From Methylophaga sp. UBA2689 (GTDB lineage Bacteria; Pseudomonadota; Gammaproteobacteria; Nitrosococcales; Methylophagaceae): 34,804 bases of DNA. This document shows positions 26,892-34,804 of this stretch, piece after piece. The position numbers and the translations under genes were made by a program. The stretch is taken from contig DELT01000101.1 of NCBI GenBank assembly GCA_002354555.1, forward strand, positions 43,090 through 77,893. Reading direction: 5' to 3'. The notes below the pieces were generated by a model. It was given only the letters and a program-made list of their open reading frames with translations, was not told where the DNA came from and made no database searches. Every line of letters starts with the position of its first letter. Position 1 is the first letter of the stretch.

Positions 26892-27650
26892 TTATGTCAC
26901 GGACAATTCAGTAAAAAACATTTTACTTTTTGTAGCATTTTTCATTTGTAACTTTCGCCATAATTTTTTGGAACGGGCCGAAAGCTTTGCTTCCTGTTGG
27001 TAAGCGCGGAAAAAAAACAGACGATCTTTTTCGGACCAGTTACCACCAGAGTGACGATAAAGCGTAATCAAATCGCGATGAATGGCATTTCTTTTAAAAA
27101 GTTGCCATTTGAGTTTTTCCAGGTCAATAAACCGGACTCGCCATGCACCATCAACATATTTAACAAAAATATGTTTTGGATACAGGCAATTATGCTGGTA
27201 GTGATGCTGATGCATTAATCGCAGATTTTTAGCAACTTCAGTAAGTAATGCACGTTTCTGCAAACGATCCAGTTTCAGCGAAGCGATATCCAACGGTTGA
27301 TAATCATTCAGTGCCTTGGTCACCAGGATAGCTTTCATTCCTCGTTGCCCAAAGAAGAGGGCCTTCAGGGTGGGGATGTTTTTTTTGGTTAGTCGCTGGA
27401 TATTGCGGTATTCCTTGCAGAAGGTAGCCTGACCTTTGAAAGGATGTAACAGTGTTTTACTGACGTGATTTTCCTGACGTTTGATAAAGACCTCAACGGC
27501 TCCCGAGTCAACCTGAATGGGTTGTTTTATAACACCACTCCAGCCGCCTCGACGAACATTGGGTTCTTCAAACCAATTTGTATAAAGATGCCAAAGTGAG
27601 TCAAAGTTAAGACTGTTTTTTGGGGAAGCAGAGTCATCTGTAATAAGCAA
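26892..27650 (-). CDS. InaA/WaaP-type lipopolysaccharide kinase family protein (copy 2)
   Basis: A second kinase-like protein (252 residues) of the Kdo/WaaP/InaA family and a clear paralogue of the protein at 13718-14503. It repeats the same landmarks: RRGGWSGVIK, FIKRQENH, KEYRNIQRL, HYQHNCLYPKHIFV and FIDLEKLKW. All presumed catalytic residues are kept. Unlike copy 1 it has no methyltransferase partner and stands alone. The frame has no ATG before the conserved region; TTG 27650 (with AGGA 11 bases upstream) is the best start and would mean low translation. An alternative is an undetected upstream start, but a stop codon lies in frame about 11 codons earlier. Substrate unknown. Confidence 0.88.
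   Translation of the reverse strand: MLITDDSASPKNSLNFDSLWHLYTNWFEEPNVRRGGWSGVIKQPIQVDSGAVEVFIKRQENHVSKTLLHPFKGQATFCKEYRNIQRLTKKNIPTLKALFFGQRGMKAILVTKALNDYQPLDIASLKLDRLQKRALLTEVAKNLRLMHQHHYQHNCLYPKHIFVKYVDGAWRVRFIDLEKLKWQLFKRNAIHRDLITLYRHSGGNWSEKDRLFFFRAYQQEAKLSARSKKLWRKLQMKNATKSKMFFTELSVT
26910..26931 (+). terminator. Weak AT-rich terminator for the DUF853 gene
   Basis: A 7-bp stem AGTAAAA (26910-26916) with TTTTACT (26921-26927) and a following T run lies 27 bp past the DUF853 stop, inside the 3' end of the convergent kinase gene. The stem is nearly all A-T pairs, so its strength is doubtful. Confidence 0.35.
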
Positions 27651-27849
27651 TTTAGATACCGTCCTAGCGCCACTAAAAATGGATCAGTATCTGAGAATAT
27701 TGCATAACCAAGTGAATATTCAAGTTATTTGTAATAGTTCTGTAATAATTATTGTTATTTTTTTGAGTGTTACCGTTATAAACTCAGATTTTTTTGCGTG
27801 CTTTACGCTTTCAAGAGCAGATTTTTATTAGTCAAATCTGTCACCAAAA

Positions 27850-27878
27850 TGTCAGTCTATCCTGCTTTACAGTAGAAT
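27850..27878 (+). promoter_or_regulatory. Candidate promoter for ubiK
   Basis: TAGAAT (27873-27878) is a good -10 match and TGTCAG (27850-27855) a weak -35 at 17-bp spacing, 30 bp before the ubiK start. The upstream bases form CTGTCAC, CAAA, ATGTCAG (27838-27855), a direct repeat resembling a degenerate Pho box, but its spacing to this -10 is not that of a Pho-activated promoter. Confidence 0.4.
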
Positions 27879-27908
27879 AAGCTTGTAACCAAAATTAAAG
27901 GAAGCCTC

Positions 27909-28157
27909 ATGATAGATCCGAAAAAATTCGATGAAATCGCCGACACCATTACCCGTGCCCTGCCACCTGGCTTACTGCAGATGCGTGGAGATGCTGAAAA
28001 AAATATCCGTGCTGCAATGAGCTCTACTTTTAACAAGCTGGATTTAGTGACCAGAGAAGAGTTTGAAGTGCAGTCTCAGGTTTTATTGCGTACCCGTGAA
28101 AAGCTGGAAGCTCTGGAAAAACGTGTAGAAGAACTGGAACAGCTCAATACAAAATAA
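27909..28157 (+). CDS. ubiK: Ubiquinone biosynthesis accessory factor UbiK
   Basis: A protein of 82 residues of the BMFP/YqiC family, closely matching UbiK. It starts MIDPKKFDEIADTITRALPPG, has an amphipathic N-terminal half, the conserved LDLVTREEFEVQSQVLLRTREKLEALEKR block, and a C-terminal coiled coil that trimerises. In E. coli UbiK joins UbiJ and the Ubi hydroxylases and methyltransferases in a soluble complex for aerobic ubiquinone synthesis. A strong AAAGGAAG site precedes the start. It leads a probable operon with the secreted protein at 28194 and ppnP. Confidence 0.93.
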   Translation: MIDPKKFDEIADTITRALPPGLLQMRGDAEKNIRAAMSSTFNKLDLVTREEFEVQSQVLLRTREKLEALEKRVEELEQLNTK

Positions 28158-28193
28158 ACGTTTTACCATCACTAAAAAGGAAGTTAGAGAGAA

Positions 28194-28946
28194 ATGAAAA
28201 AATCAGTGATTTTGATCCCATCAGCGCTGTTAGTGTTGATCATGCCAATGATGGCAGGCGTTCAGGCAGATACATCTTCGCAATCTGCTACTACGATCAG
28301 TCAAAACCACCAGCAAAGCCTTCAAGGACATTGGGTGGATACCTCAGGACGTGGGGTTTTAACCTTCGATAATGGCACCGCATTTTTATCACCAACCGGT
28401 GAAGCTGATCCAAAGAATACCTATCAGGTTGAATTATCAGCTGATGATCAGTTGACGATGACGCCTGCAGAGGGCAGCAACAAAGCCAATAAAACCATTA
28501 CAACTGAAGTGGACTGGCAAAAACAAAGCTTTAGTTTCAAAAACGGACTTTATAACTTTGTACGTCCACCGCAGATCAGTGCAAATGAATTGGACGGCTA
28601 TTGGCATGAGGAAGCTGATATGCAGGGTGCAAAGCATATCCGTGCCATGGAATATAAAGATAATGCCACAAGCTACGATTACTATTGGTGGCGGGTTACA
28701 CAGGCATTGGGCACCTTTCAGAAAGGTGTTGATCGGGATGTACCGTTAAAAGTGCAGAACGGTTTTGTGTTTACAGATCCCAAATCAACCAGTCCCTATG
28801 TTCACTATGCAATCAAAAAAGAGGGTGACACGATTTATTACGTAGATCGTAATGGTGCCACTTGGTCAGAAACCAAAACCGATACGCTTTACGTCTATGA
28901 AGTGCCAAAAGGCTTTAAAGAGATGAAAGACTGGATGACACCTTGA
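28194..28946 (+). CDS. Secreted beta-rich protein of unknown function
   Basis: I do not recognise this family. The protein has 250 residues with a clear signal peptide (KKSVILIPSALLVLIMPMMAGVQA, cleaved about residue 25). It seems built of two related beta-rich modules, one opening with LQGHWVDTSGRGVLTFDNG and the other with LDGYWHEEADMQGAKHIRAMEY; such openings recall lipocalin-like domains. The second module is rich in tyrosine and tryptophan (TSYDYYWWRVTQ). No lipobox cysteine is present, and the mature protein seems to lack cysteine. It lies 36 bp after ubiK and 46 bp before ppnP on the same strand. Function cannot be inferred from those neighbours. Confidence 0.75.
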   Translation: MKKSVILIPSALLVLIMPMMAGVQADTSSQSATTISQNHQQSLQGHWVDTSGRGVLTFDNGTAFLSPTGEADPKNTYQVELSADDQLTMTPAEGSNKANKTITTEVDWQKQSFSFKNGLYNFVRPPQISANELDGYWHEEADMQGAKHIRAMEYKDNATSYDYYWWRVTQALGTFQKGVDRDVPLKVQNGFVFTDPKSTSPYVHYAIKKEGDTIYYVDRNGATWSETKTDTLYVYEVPKGFKEMKDWMTP

Positions 28947-28992
28947 TAACTCCGGCGTATATTTCTCCACATTTTTATCATTAGAGAAACCT

Positions 28993-29307
28993 ATGTCTAC
29001 ATTTGAAAATGTCACGGTGACCCGTGAAGCCAATATCTATTTCGATGGCAAAGTAACCAGTCGCAAAGTAACCTTTGAGGATGGCAGCTATAAAACGCTC
29101 GGCATTATGATGCCGGGTGAATATAAATTTGGCACCGAGAAAGCCGAGTTAATGGAAATTCTCGCTGGCCAGCTGCGTTACCGACTCGATGGCGATACTG
29201 AATGGACGCCGATTACTTATGGTCAGTCATTCAATGTTCCAGCCAATTCATCATTTGATATCGAAATCACGGAGTTAGTCGATTATTGCTGCAGCTATCT
29301 TGATTAA
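28993..29307 (+). CDS. ppnP: Pyrimidine/purine nucleoside phosphorylase PpnP
   Basis: A protein of 104 residues with a single cupin barrel (DUF1255, E. coli YaiE/PpnP family). It shows ENVTVTREANIYFDGKVTSR, IMMPGEYKFGTEKAELMEILAG and the family segment SFNVPANSSFDIEI, ending in DYCCSYLD. PpnP splits many nucleosides with phosphate into base and ribose 1-phosphate. It is last in the ubiK unit and is closed by a terminator 24 bp downstream; the ptx operon starts beyond that with its own promoter. Confidence 0.92.
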   Translation: MSTFENVTVTREANIYFDGKVTSRKVTFEDGSYKTLGIMMPGEYKFGTEKAELMEILAGQLRYRLDGDTEWTPITYGQSFNVPANSSFDIEITELVDYCCSYLD

Positions 29308-29330
29308 AATTTGATTCAGTTGGTTTTACT

Positions 29331-29366
29331 AAAACCGCCGTCTGTTATGGACTGGCGGTTTTTTTT
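29331..29366 (+). terminator. Terminator between ppnP and the ptx operon
   Basis: A 9-bp perfect stem (AAAACCGCC at 29331-29339, GGCGGTTTT at 29354-29362) with a 14-base loop is followed by T to 29366. It isolates the ptx operon from upstream transcription. Confidence 0.9.
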
Positions 29367-29407
29367 ATGGCCAGATTTGGGAATTAAGCCCGCCCGTTGT
29401 AACTAAA

Positions 29408-29452
29408 TGGTCATCTAACCTTCATTTGGCAGTCATATTTAAACCTTAGCAT
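29408..29452 (+). promoter_or_regulatory. Three-repeat Pho box and -10 upstream of ptxA
   Basis: Three 7-bp direct repeats ending in TCAT occur at exact 11-bp steps: TGGTCAT (29408-29414), CCTTCAT (29419-29425) and CAGTCAT (29430-29436), matching the PhoB consensus CTGTCAT with four-base spacers. Ten bases after the last lies TAGCAT (29447-29452), a plausible -10. No -35 hexamer is needed at PhoB-activated promoters. Start codon 29504 follows about 50 bp later. Phosphate-starvation control is known for ptx of Pseudomonas stutzeri. Confidence 0.72.
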
Positions 29453-29503
29453 TCAATTGTGAACCGCAATACTGCGGTGCTTAATATTGTGAAAGGTGAT
29501 GTT

Positions 29504-31221
<1,718 letters not shown>

Positions 31222-31230
31222 GGGAACCTG

Positions 31231-32037
31231 ATGAATACCCATGTTCTGGAACAATCAGATGTACTGAAACGGTACAGCCAGCGCTGGAAAAAACAAACCC
31301 TGCAGGTGGTGGTCTTACTGGCCATCATTCTGCTGGCAGCCTGGTATGTGAATGTACTTAACTTCGAATTACTGGCAAATGGTTTGCCCGCTATTGGCAC
31401 ATTGGCCAGTGAATCATTTCCCCCCGACTTTACCAACCTTCGTGACTGGCTTTCACCCTTATTGGATACCCTGGCGATGAGTATTGCCGGAACCGCGATT
31501 GCGGTAATGTTTTCTGTCCCAATGGCATTTCTGGCAGCTCGAAACACTTCACCCCATGGTGTGGTGTTTCAACTGGCACGGGTAGTATTGAATGCGTTGC
31601 GGTCGGTTCCAGAACTCATCATGGGGATTATTTTTGTCGCCGCAGTCGGTTTTGGGGCATTACCTGGGGTGCTGGCTTTGGCCCTGCATTCCATCGGTAT
31701 GGTGGGCAAGTTCTTTGCTGAAGCCATTGAACATGTTGATGAAGCACCTGTTGAAGCTGCTCGGGCGGCAGGTGCCTCGCCGATGCAGGTGCTATATCAC
31801 GCGATTCTGCCACAGGTGATGCCACAGTTTGCCGATGTGGCGATTTACCGCTGGGAATACAACTTCCGGGCTTCTACGGTCATGGGCATGGTCGGTGCCG
31901 GTGGTATTGGTTTTGAACTGATGGGGTCGCTACGGATTATGCAGTATCAGGAAGTATTTGCGATTTTGCTGGTGATTTTGTTGATGGTTACGCTGGTAGA
32001 CGCATTAAGCGGCGTATTACGCAAAAAATTCAAGTAA
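31231..32037 (+). CDS. ptxC: Phosphite ABC importer permease PtxC
   Basis: A membrane permease of 268 residues of the PhnE/PtxC type. A first helix lies at about residues 27-48, then a periplasmic loop with the family segment FPPDFTNLRDWLSPLLDTLAMSIAGTA, and the remaining helices form the transport core. The cytoplasmic EAA-type loop that docks the ATPase is EHVDEAPVEAARAAGASPMQVLYHAILP. With PtxA and PtxB it makes a complete importer. It ends 9 bp before the ptxD start. Confidence 0.94.
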   Translation: MNTHVLEQSDVLKRYSQRWKKQTLQVVVLLAIILLAAWYVNVLNFELLANGLPAIGTLASESFPPDFTNLRDWLSPLLDTLAMSIAGTAIAVMFSVPMAFLAARNTSPHGVVFQLARVVLNALRSVPELIMGIIFVAAVGFGALPGVLALALHSIGMVGKFFAEAIEHVDEAPVEAARAAGASPMQVLYHAILPQVMPQFADVAIYRWEYNFRASTVMGMVGAGGIGFELMGSLRIMQYQEVFAILLVILLMVTLVDALSGVLRKKFK

Positions 32038-32046
32038 AGGATGACA

Positions 32047-33063
32047 ATGAAACCAAAACTGGTCATTACCCATAAAGTGCATGATGAAGTGCTGGAAATG
32101 CTGGCGCCACATTGTGATTTGATAACCAATCAGACTACTTTCAGTTTATCGAGAAACGATACGATTCAACTGGCACAGGATGCTGACGCGTTGATGGTGT
32201 TTATGCCGGACAGGGTGGATGCAGACTTTCTAAAGGCTTGCCCGAAGTTGAAAGTGATTGGTGCTGCATTAAAAGGCTATGACAATTTTGATGTAGAAGC
32301 CTGCACAGATAATAACGTCTGGCTGTCCTTTGTACCGGATTTATTAACAGTTCCCACTGCAGAACTAACCATCGGTTTGATGGTTGGGCTGATACGGCAT
32401 ATTAGAGCTGCGGATGAGCATGTGCGAAGCGGCTATTTTAAAGGCTGGCGACCACAATTTTATGGACTGGGAGTTGAAGGTTCTACTATTGCCATTATCG
32501 GCATGGGAGCTATTGGTCAGGCTATTGCTCAAAGACTGTCTGGTTGGGATGCAAAATTAATATTTACTGATCAACAGCCTTTGACTACTGAACAGCAAGC
32601 AGCTTTGCAACTGGAGTTTCTGTCGCTGGACGATGCGCTTGCTCAGGCCGATATTGTGATTATGGCATTACCACTCAATTCTGAAACTCAGCATCTGATC
32701 AATGAACAACGTTTGCAGCAGATGCAACCGGGATCTTTTCTGATCAACCCATGTCGTGGTTCAGTGGTTGATGAGACGGCCATATTAAGAATGCTGAATA
32801 GTGGCCATTTAGCTGGTTACGCCAGTGATGTGTTTGAAATGGAAGACTGGGCTCGTAATGATCGACCCAATGAGATTGATGAAAATCTGTTAGCGCATCC
32901 CAACACCTTGTTTACTGCACATATCGGTTCAGCTGTGAGCAATGTGCGACTATCGATCGAAAAACGGGCTGCTGAGAATATTATCAATGTGCTGCAGGGT
33001 GAAAAGCCATTGGACCCAGCGAATCATCTTGAAACACCAAAGGAACTGTCATGCTCAACCTGA
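32047..33063 (+). CDS. ptxD: NAD-dependent phosphite dehydrogenase PtxD
   Basis: This D-2-hydroxyacid-dehydrogenase-fold enzyme oxidises phosphite to phosphate with NAD+. With the start at ATG 32047 (AAAGGA about 6 bases upstream; ATG 32041 lies inside that site) it has 338 residues, and its numbering runs in step with Pseudomonas stutzeri PtxD. The known functional residues are all present at those positions: K76, W134, Y139, R237, E266, H292 and R301. The dinucleotide motif GMGAIG is at 152-157. D175 and Q176 replace E175 and A176 of the reference; the acidic residue predicts NAD rather than NADP preference. Family stretches [23 protein letters not shown] and [10 protein letters not shown] rule out a generic glyoxylate-type reductase. 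It overlaps ptxE. Confidence 0.97.
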   Translation: MKPKLVITHKVHDEVLEMLAPHCDLITNQTTFSLSRNDTIQLAQDADALMVFMPDRVDADFLKACPKLKVIGAALKGYDNFDVEACTDNNVWLSFVPDLLTVPTAELTIGLMVGLIRHIRAADEHVRSGYFKGWRPQFYGLGVEGSTIAIIGMGAIGQAIAQRLSGWDAKLIFTDQQPLTTEQQAALQLEFLSLDDALAQADIVIMALPLNSETQHLINEQRLQQMQPGSFLINPCRGSVVDETAILRMLNSGHLAGYASDVFEMEDWARNDRPNEIDENLLAHPNTLFTAHIGSAVSNVRLSIEKRAAENIINVLQGEKPLDPANHLETPKELSCST

Positions 33064-33941
33064 TCTGGCTGAAAAGCCTGATAACAGTGATTGAACAGCA
33101 CAGCTTTCAGGCGGCTGCTATTGAGTTGGGATTGGCACAACCGACAATCACTCAGCATATTCAAAAGTTGGAAGAAATGCTGAAAGTATCGTTGATTCAA
33201 CGGGGACGAAGTGGCTGCCAGCCAACGGAACATGCGTTACGGCTGTTACCTTATGCTGAGAGCATGTTACGTCTACAGGACAGAGCGTTACTGGCCATCC
33301 AGTCATCCACGCTTAAAGTGGGGGCCAGTTCCAATATTGGTATTTATCTGTTGCAGCCTTATTTGCATGACTTTCTTCGACATCAATCACTGGAGCAGGA
33401 CAAGCTGGACTTGCTGATTGATAACAATCCAGCGGTGGCTGACAAACTGGAAAATGCTGAAATTGATATTGCCCTGATGGAATGGTGGTCACCTAAAGCC
33501 GGATTTGAATCACAAACCTGGAAAATAGAACCATTGGTATTGATTACACCCATGGAGCATCCACTGGCAAAGCTGCCATCAATAAGCAAATCAATGCTAG
33601 CCGGGCTGGATTTGATCGGTGGTGAATCGGGTAGTGGTACAGGTCGATTGCTGAAAACGTATTTACAGGATTTTCAGCAGATGCCCAAAGTAACAATGCA
33701 ACTGGGCAGTACCGAGGCAGTTAAACAGGCTGTTCGGGCGGGGCTAGGTATATCGTTAGTATTTTCCTCTGCCGTTGCCGATGAGGTCAGACATGGAAGT
33801 TTGTGTGCCATTCCCATTGAAGATAATGCTTTAAGAAAGTCCATCCAACTGGTCTGGCGACAACAAAGCCCGACCGCTCAACAGAAACGGCCGGGATTTG
33901 TAGATTATCTTTTGCAAAGTCCTAAGACTGCTTTGGTTTGA
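33051..33941 (+). CDS. ptxE: LysR-family regulator PtxE
   Basis: A LysR-type regulator of 296 residues overlapping the end of ptxD by 13 bp, in the position of ptxE in known ptx operons. The N-terminal winged helix-turn-helix is [24 protein letters not shown] (about residues 20-43). The effector domain runs from about residue 88 ([18 protein letters not shown]) to the end, with ALMEWWSP and [12 protein letters not shown] typical of the fold. It probably senses a compound linked to phosphite use, but its role in regulation of the operon is uncertain, since PhoB control alone may suffice. The next gene is convergent, only 11 bp away, with no visible terminator. Confidence 0.9.
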   Translation: MLNLIWLKSLITVIEQHSFQAAAIELGLAQPTITQHIQKLEEMLKVSLIQRGRSGCQPTEHALRLLPYAESMLRLQDRALLAIQSSTLKVGASSNIGIYLLQPYLHDFLRHQSLEQDKLDLLIDNNPAVADKLENAEIDIALMEWWSPKAGFESQTWKIEPLVLITPMEHPLAKLPSISKSMLAGLDLIGGESGSGTGRLLKTYLQDFQQMPKVTMQLGSTEAVKQAVRAGLGISLVFSSAVADEVRHGSLCAIPIEDNALRKSIQLVWRQQSPTAQQKRPGFVDYLLQSPKTALV

Positions 33942-33952
33942 TACAAAGGCGG

Positions 33953-34804
33953 TTACTCCCAGTCGTAAACCAGATTCAACCGATAATTGGTATCGGTGGT
34001 TTCCGCTTCCGGTGCGGGTTGGCTGTTGTACTGACTTCTCAAGGTCGCCCTTAACTTCCATGCTTCATCATTAGTGATTGGCATTTCTGCACCAAAGTTG
34101 GTGACCAGAAGGTAGTTCTGTCCTGGGCTACTAAATGAAGGGTAGTAGGTTAAATCATGAAACAGGTTCAATCGGCTGTTGAGATTATAGTTGGTCTCAT
34201 AGCCAAGAACACCGGTTGGATCTTTTTCAGTGGTCCCGTCTGAATAGCTTTCAAAACGATAACCCACACCAGCAAAACCTTTGAAAACCAAATCCGGTTC
34301 GCGTATGAAAAAACGCCCAAGACTGGCAGTGGTTATTGCCCGTAAATCCAGTTCTTCAAAATCATCAATCTCAAAATCAGCGCTGCCACGGGCAAAATAG
34401 TTTTCGCTGATATCACGTTCTAATTTGATACCCGCCAGTTTTTCGTTCTCGGTTTGCTCGTCATCTTCCTTGGCATAATTGACTTCCAGGTACATGCCTA
34501 AACGTTCATTCACAGTTTCACGGAAAAGCTCACCCCGACCAGTGACGGCCATTCGGTCAGTATTACCACTGGCTCCCTGCACACCAAATGCCAGATTACC
34601 GCTCCATGGATCCAGTAGTGCTTCGCGTTCAGCTCGGAGTTGTTGCACTTCAGCTGTGTAAGTTTCTTCCAATTCGGCTTTTTCCTGCGCCTGTGCTGTT
34701 TTGATTTGCTCAATTTCCTGCTGATATTGCTGTTCCAGTTGAGCATTCTGCGGTTGCACAGCATCTTTTTCCCACAGCGTATTAATCCGTTTTGGATCGA
34801 TATC
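33953..34804 (-). CDS. DUF481 outer membrane protein (5' end outside window)
   Basis: A DUF481-family protein, predicted as an outer-membrane beta-barrel. The N-terminal part is a charged coiled coil rich in Q, E, K and A (about 50 residues). DPWSGNLAFGVQGASGNTD then opens the barrel domain, with alternating strands such as FAGVGYRFESYSDG and LNLFHDLTYYPSF, ending YRLNLVYDWE with the usual aromatic C-terminus. The frame stays open to the right edge (codons DIDPKRINTLWEKDAV precede a possible GTG at 34759), so the start and any signal peptide are outside this window. Function is unknown; several relatives are linked to salt or envelope stress. Confidence 0.85.
   Translation of the reverse strand, partial: DIDPKRINTLWEKDAVQPQNAQLEQQYQQEIEQIKTAQAQEKAELEETYTAEVQQLRAEREALLDPWSGNLAFGVQGASGNTDRMAVTGRGELFRETVNERLGMYLEVNYAKEDDEQTENEKLAGIKLERDISENYFARGSADFEIDDFEELDLRAITTASLGRFFIREPDLVFKGFAGVGYRFESYSDGTTEKDPTGVLGYETNYNLNSRLNLFHDLTYYPSFSSPGQNYLLVTNFGAEMPITNDEAWKLRATLRSQYNSQPAPEAETTDTNYRLNLVYDWE

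Noticed and set aside
32047-33063. Generic glyoxylate/hydroxypyruvate reductase
   Set aside because: PtxD-specific residues and numbering match throughout and the gene sits in a ptxABC-ptxE operon.

Overview
The window looks like chromosomal DNA from a mesophilic gammaproteobacterium. Supporting signs are a complete recC-recB-recD cluster, UbiK (ubiquinone biosynthesis), a YhcB/ZapG homologue, an InaA-type lipopolysaccharide kinase family and moderate base composition. A marine or methylotrophic genus such as Methylophaga is only a guess. I see no rRNA, tRNA, CRISPR array, transposase or integrase. Genes are tightly packed and mostly in overlapping operons.

Layout. (1) 1-1250: a four-helix membrane protein and a cytochrome b561, ended by a strong terminator. 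(2) 1265-3765, minus strand: a secreted alpha/beta hydrolase, a DUF4112 membrane protein and a metallophosphoesterase. (3) 4200-12074: a heavy-metal RND efflux operon (outer-membrane factor, adaptor, CzcA/CusA-type pump, small DUF3240 PII/CutA-like protein) on the minus strand, facing away from an OmpR-type response regulator and sensor kinase. (4) 12120-14503: a VIT-family metal transporter, then a methyltransferase plus InaA-type kinase pair behind a textbook PmrA-type box. (5) 14801-16219: a class D beta-lactamase of the OXA-2 type and an HD-domain phosphohydrolase. (6) 16348-24775: recC, recB and recD with 4-bp overlaps. (7) 24772-27650: ZapG-like protein, a HerA-like DUF853 ATPase and a second InaA-type kinase. 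(8) 27909-29307: ubiK, an unknown secreted beta-rich protein and ppnP, ended by a terminator. (9) 29504-33941: a complete ptxABCDE phosphite uptake and oxidation operon behind a three-repeat Pho box. (10) 33953 to the right edge: a DUF481 outer-membrane protein cut by the window.

The most informative parts are as follows. The phosphite operon consists of an ABC importer, PtxD with every known catalytic residue at the reference position, and a LysR regulator. A perfect direct-repeat PmrA-like site lies in front of the envelope-modifying methyltransferase/kinase pair. The OXA-2-like beta-lactamase has no sign of an integron cassette and carries a terminator hairpin just before its ribosome binding site. 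The efflux pump has a PII-like small protein translationally coupled to it.
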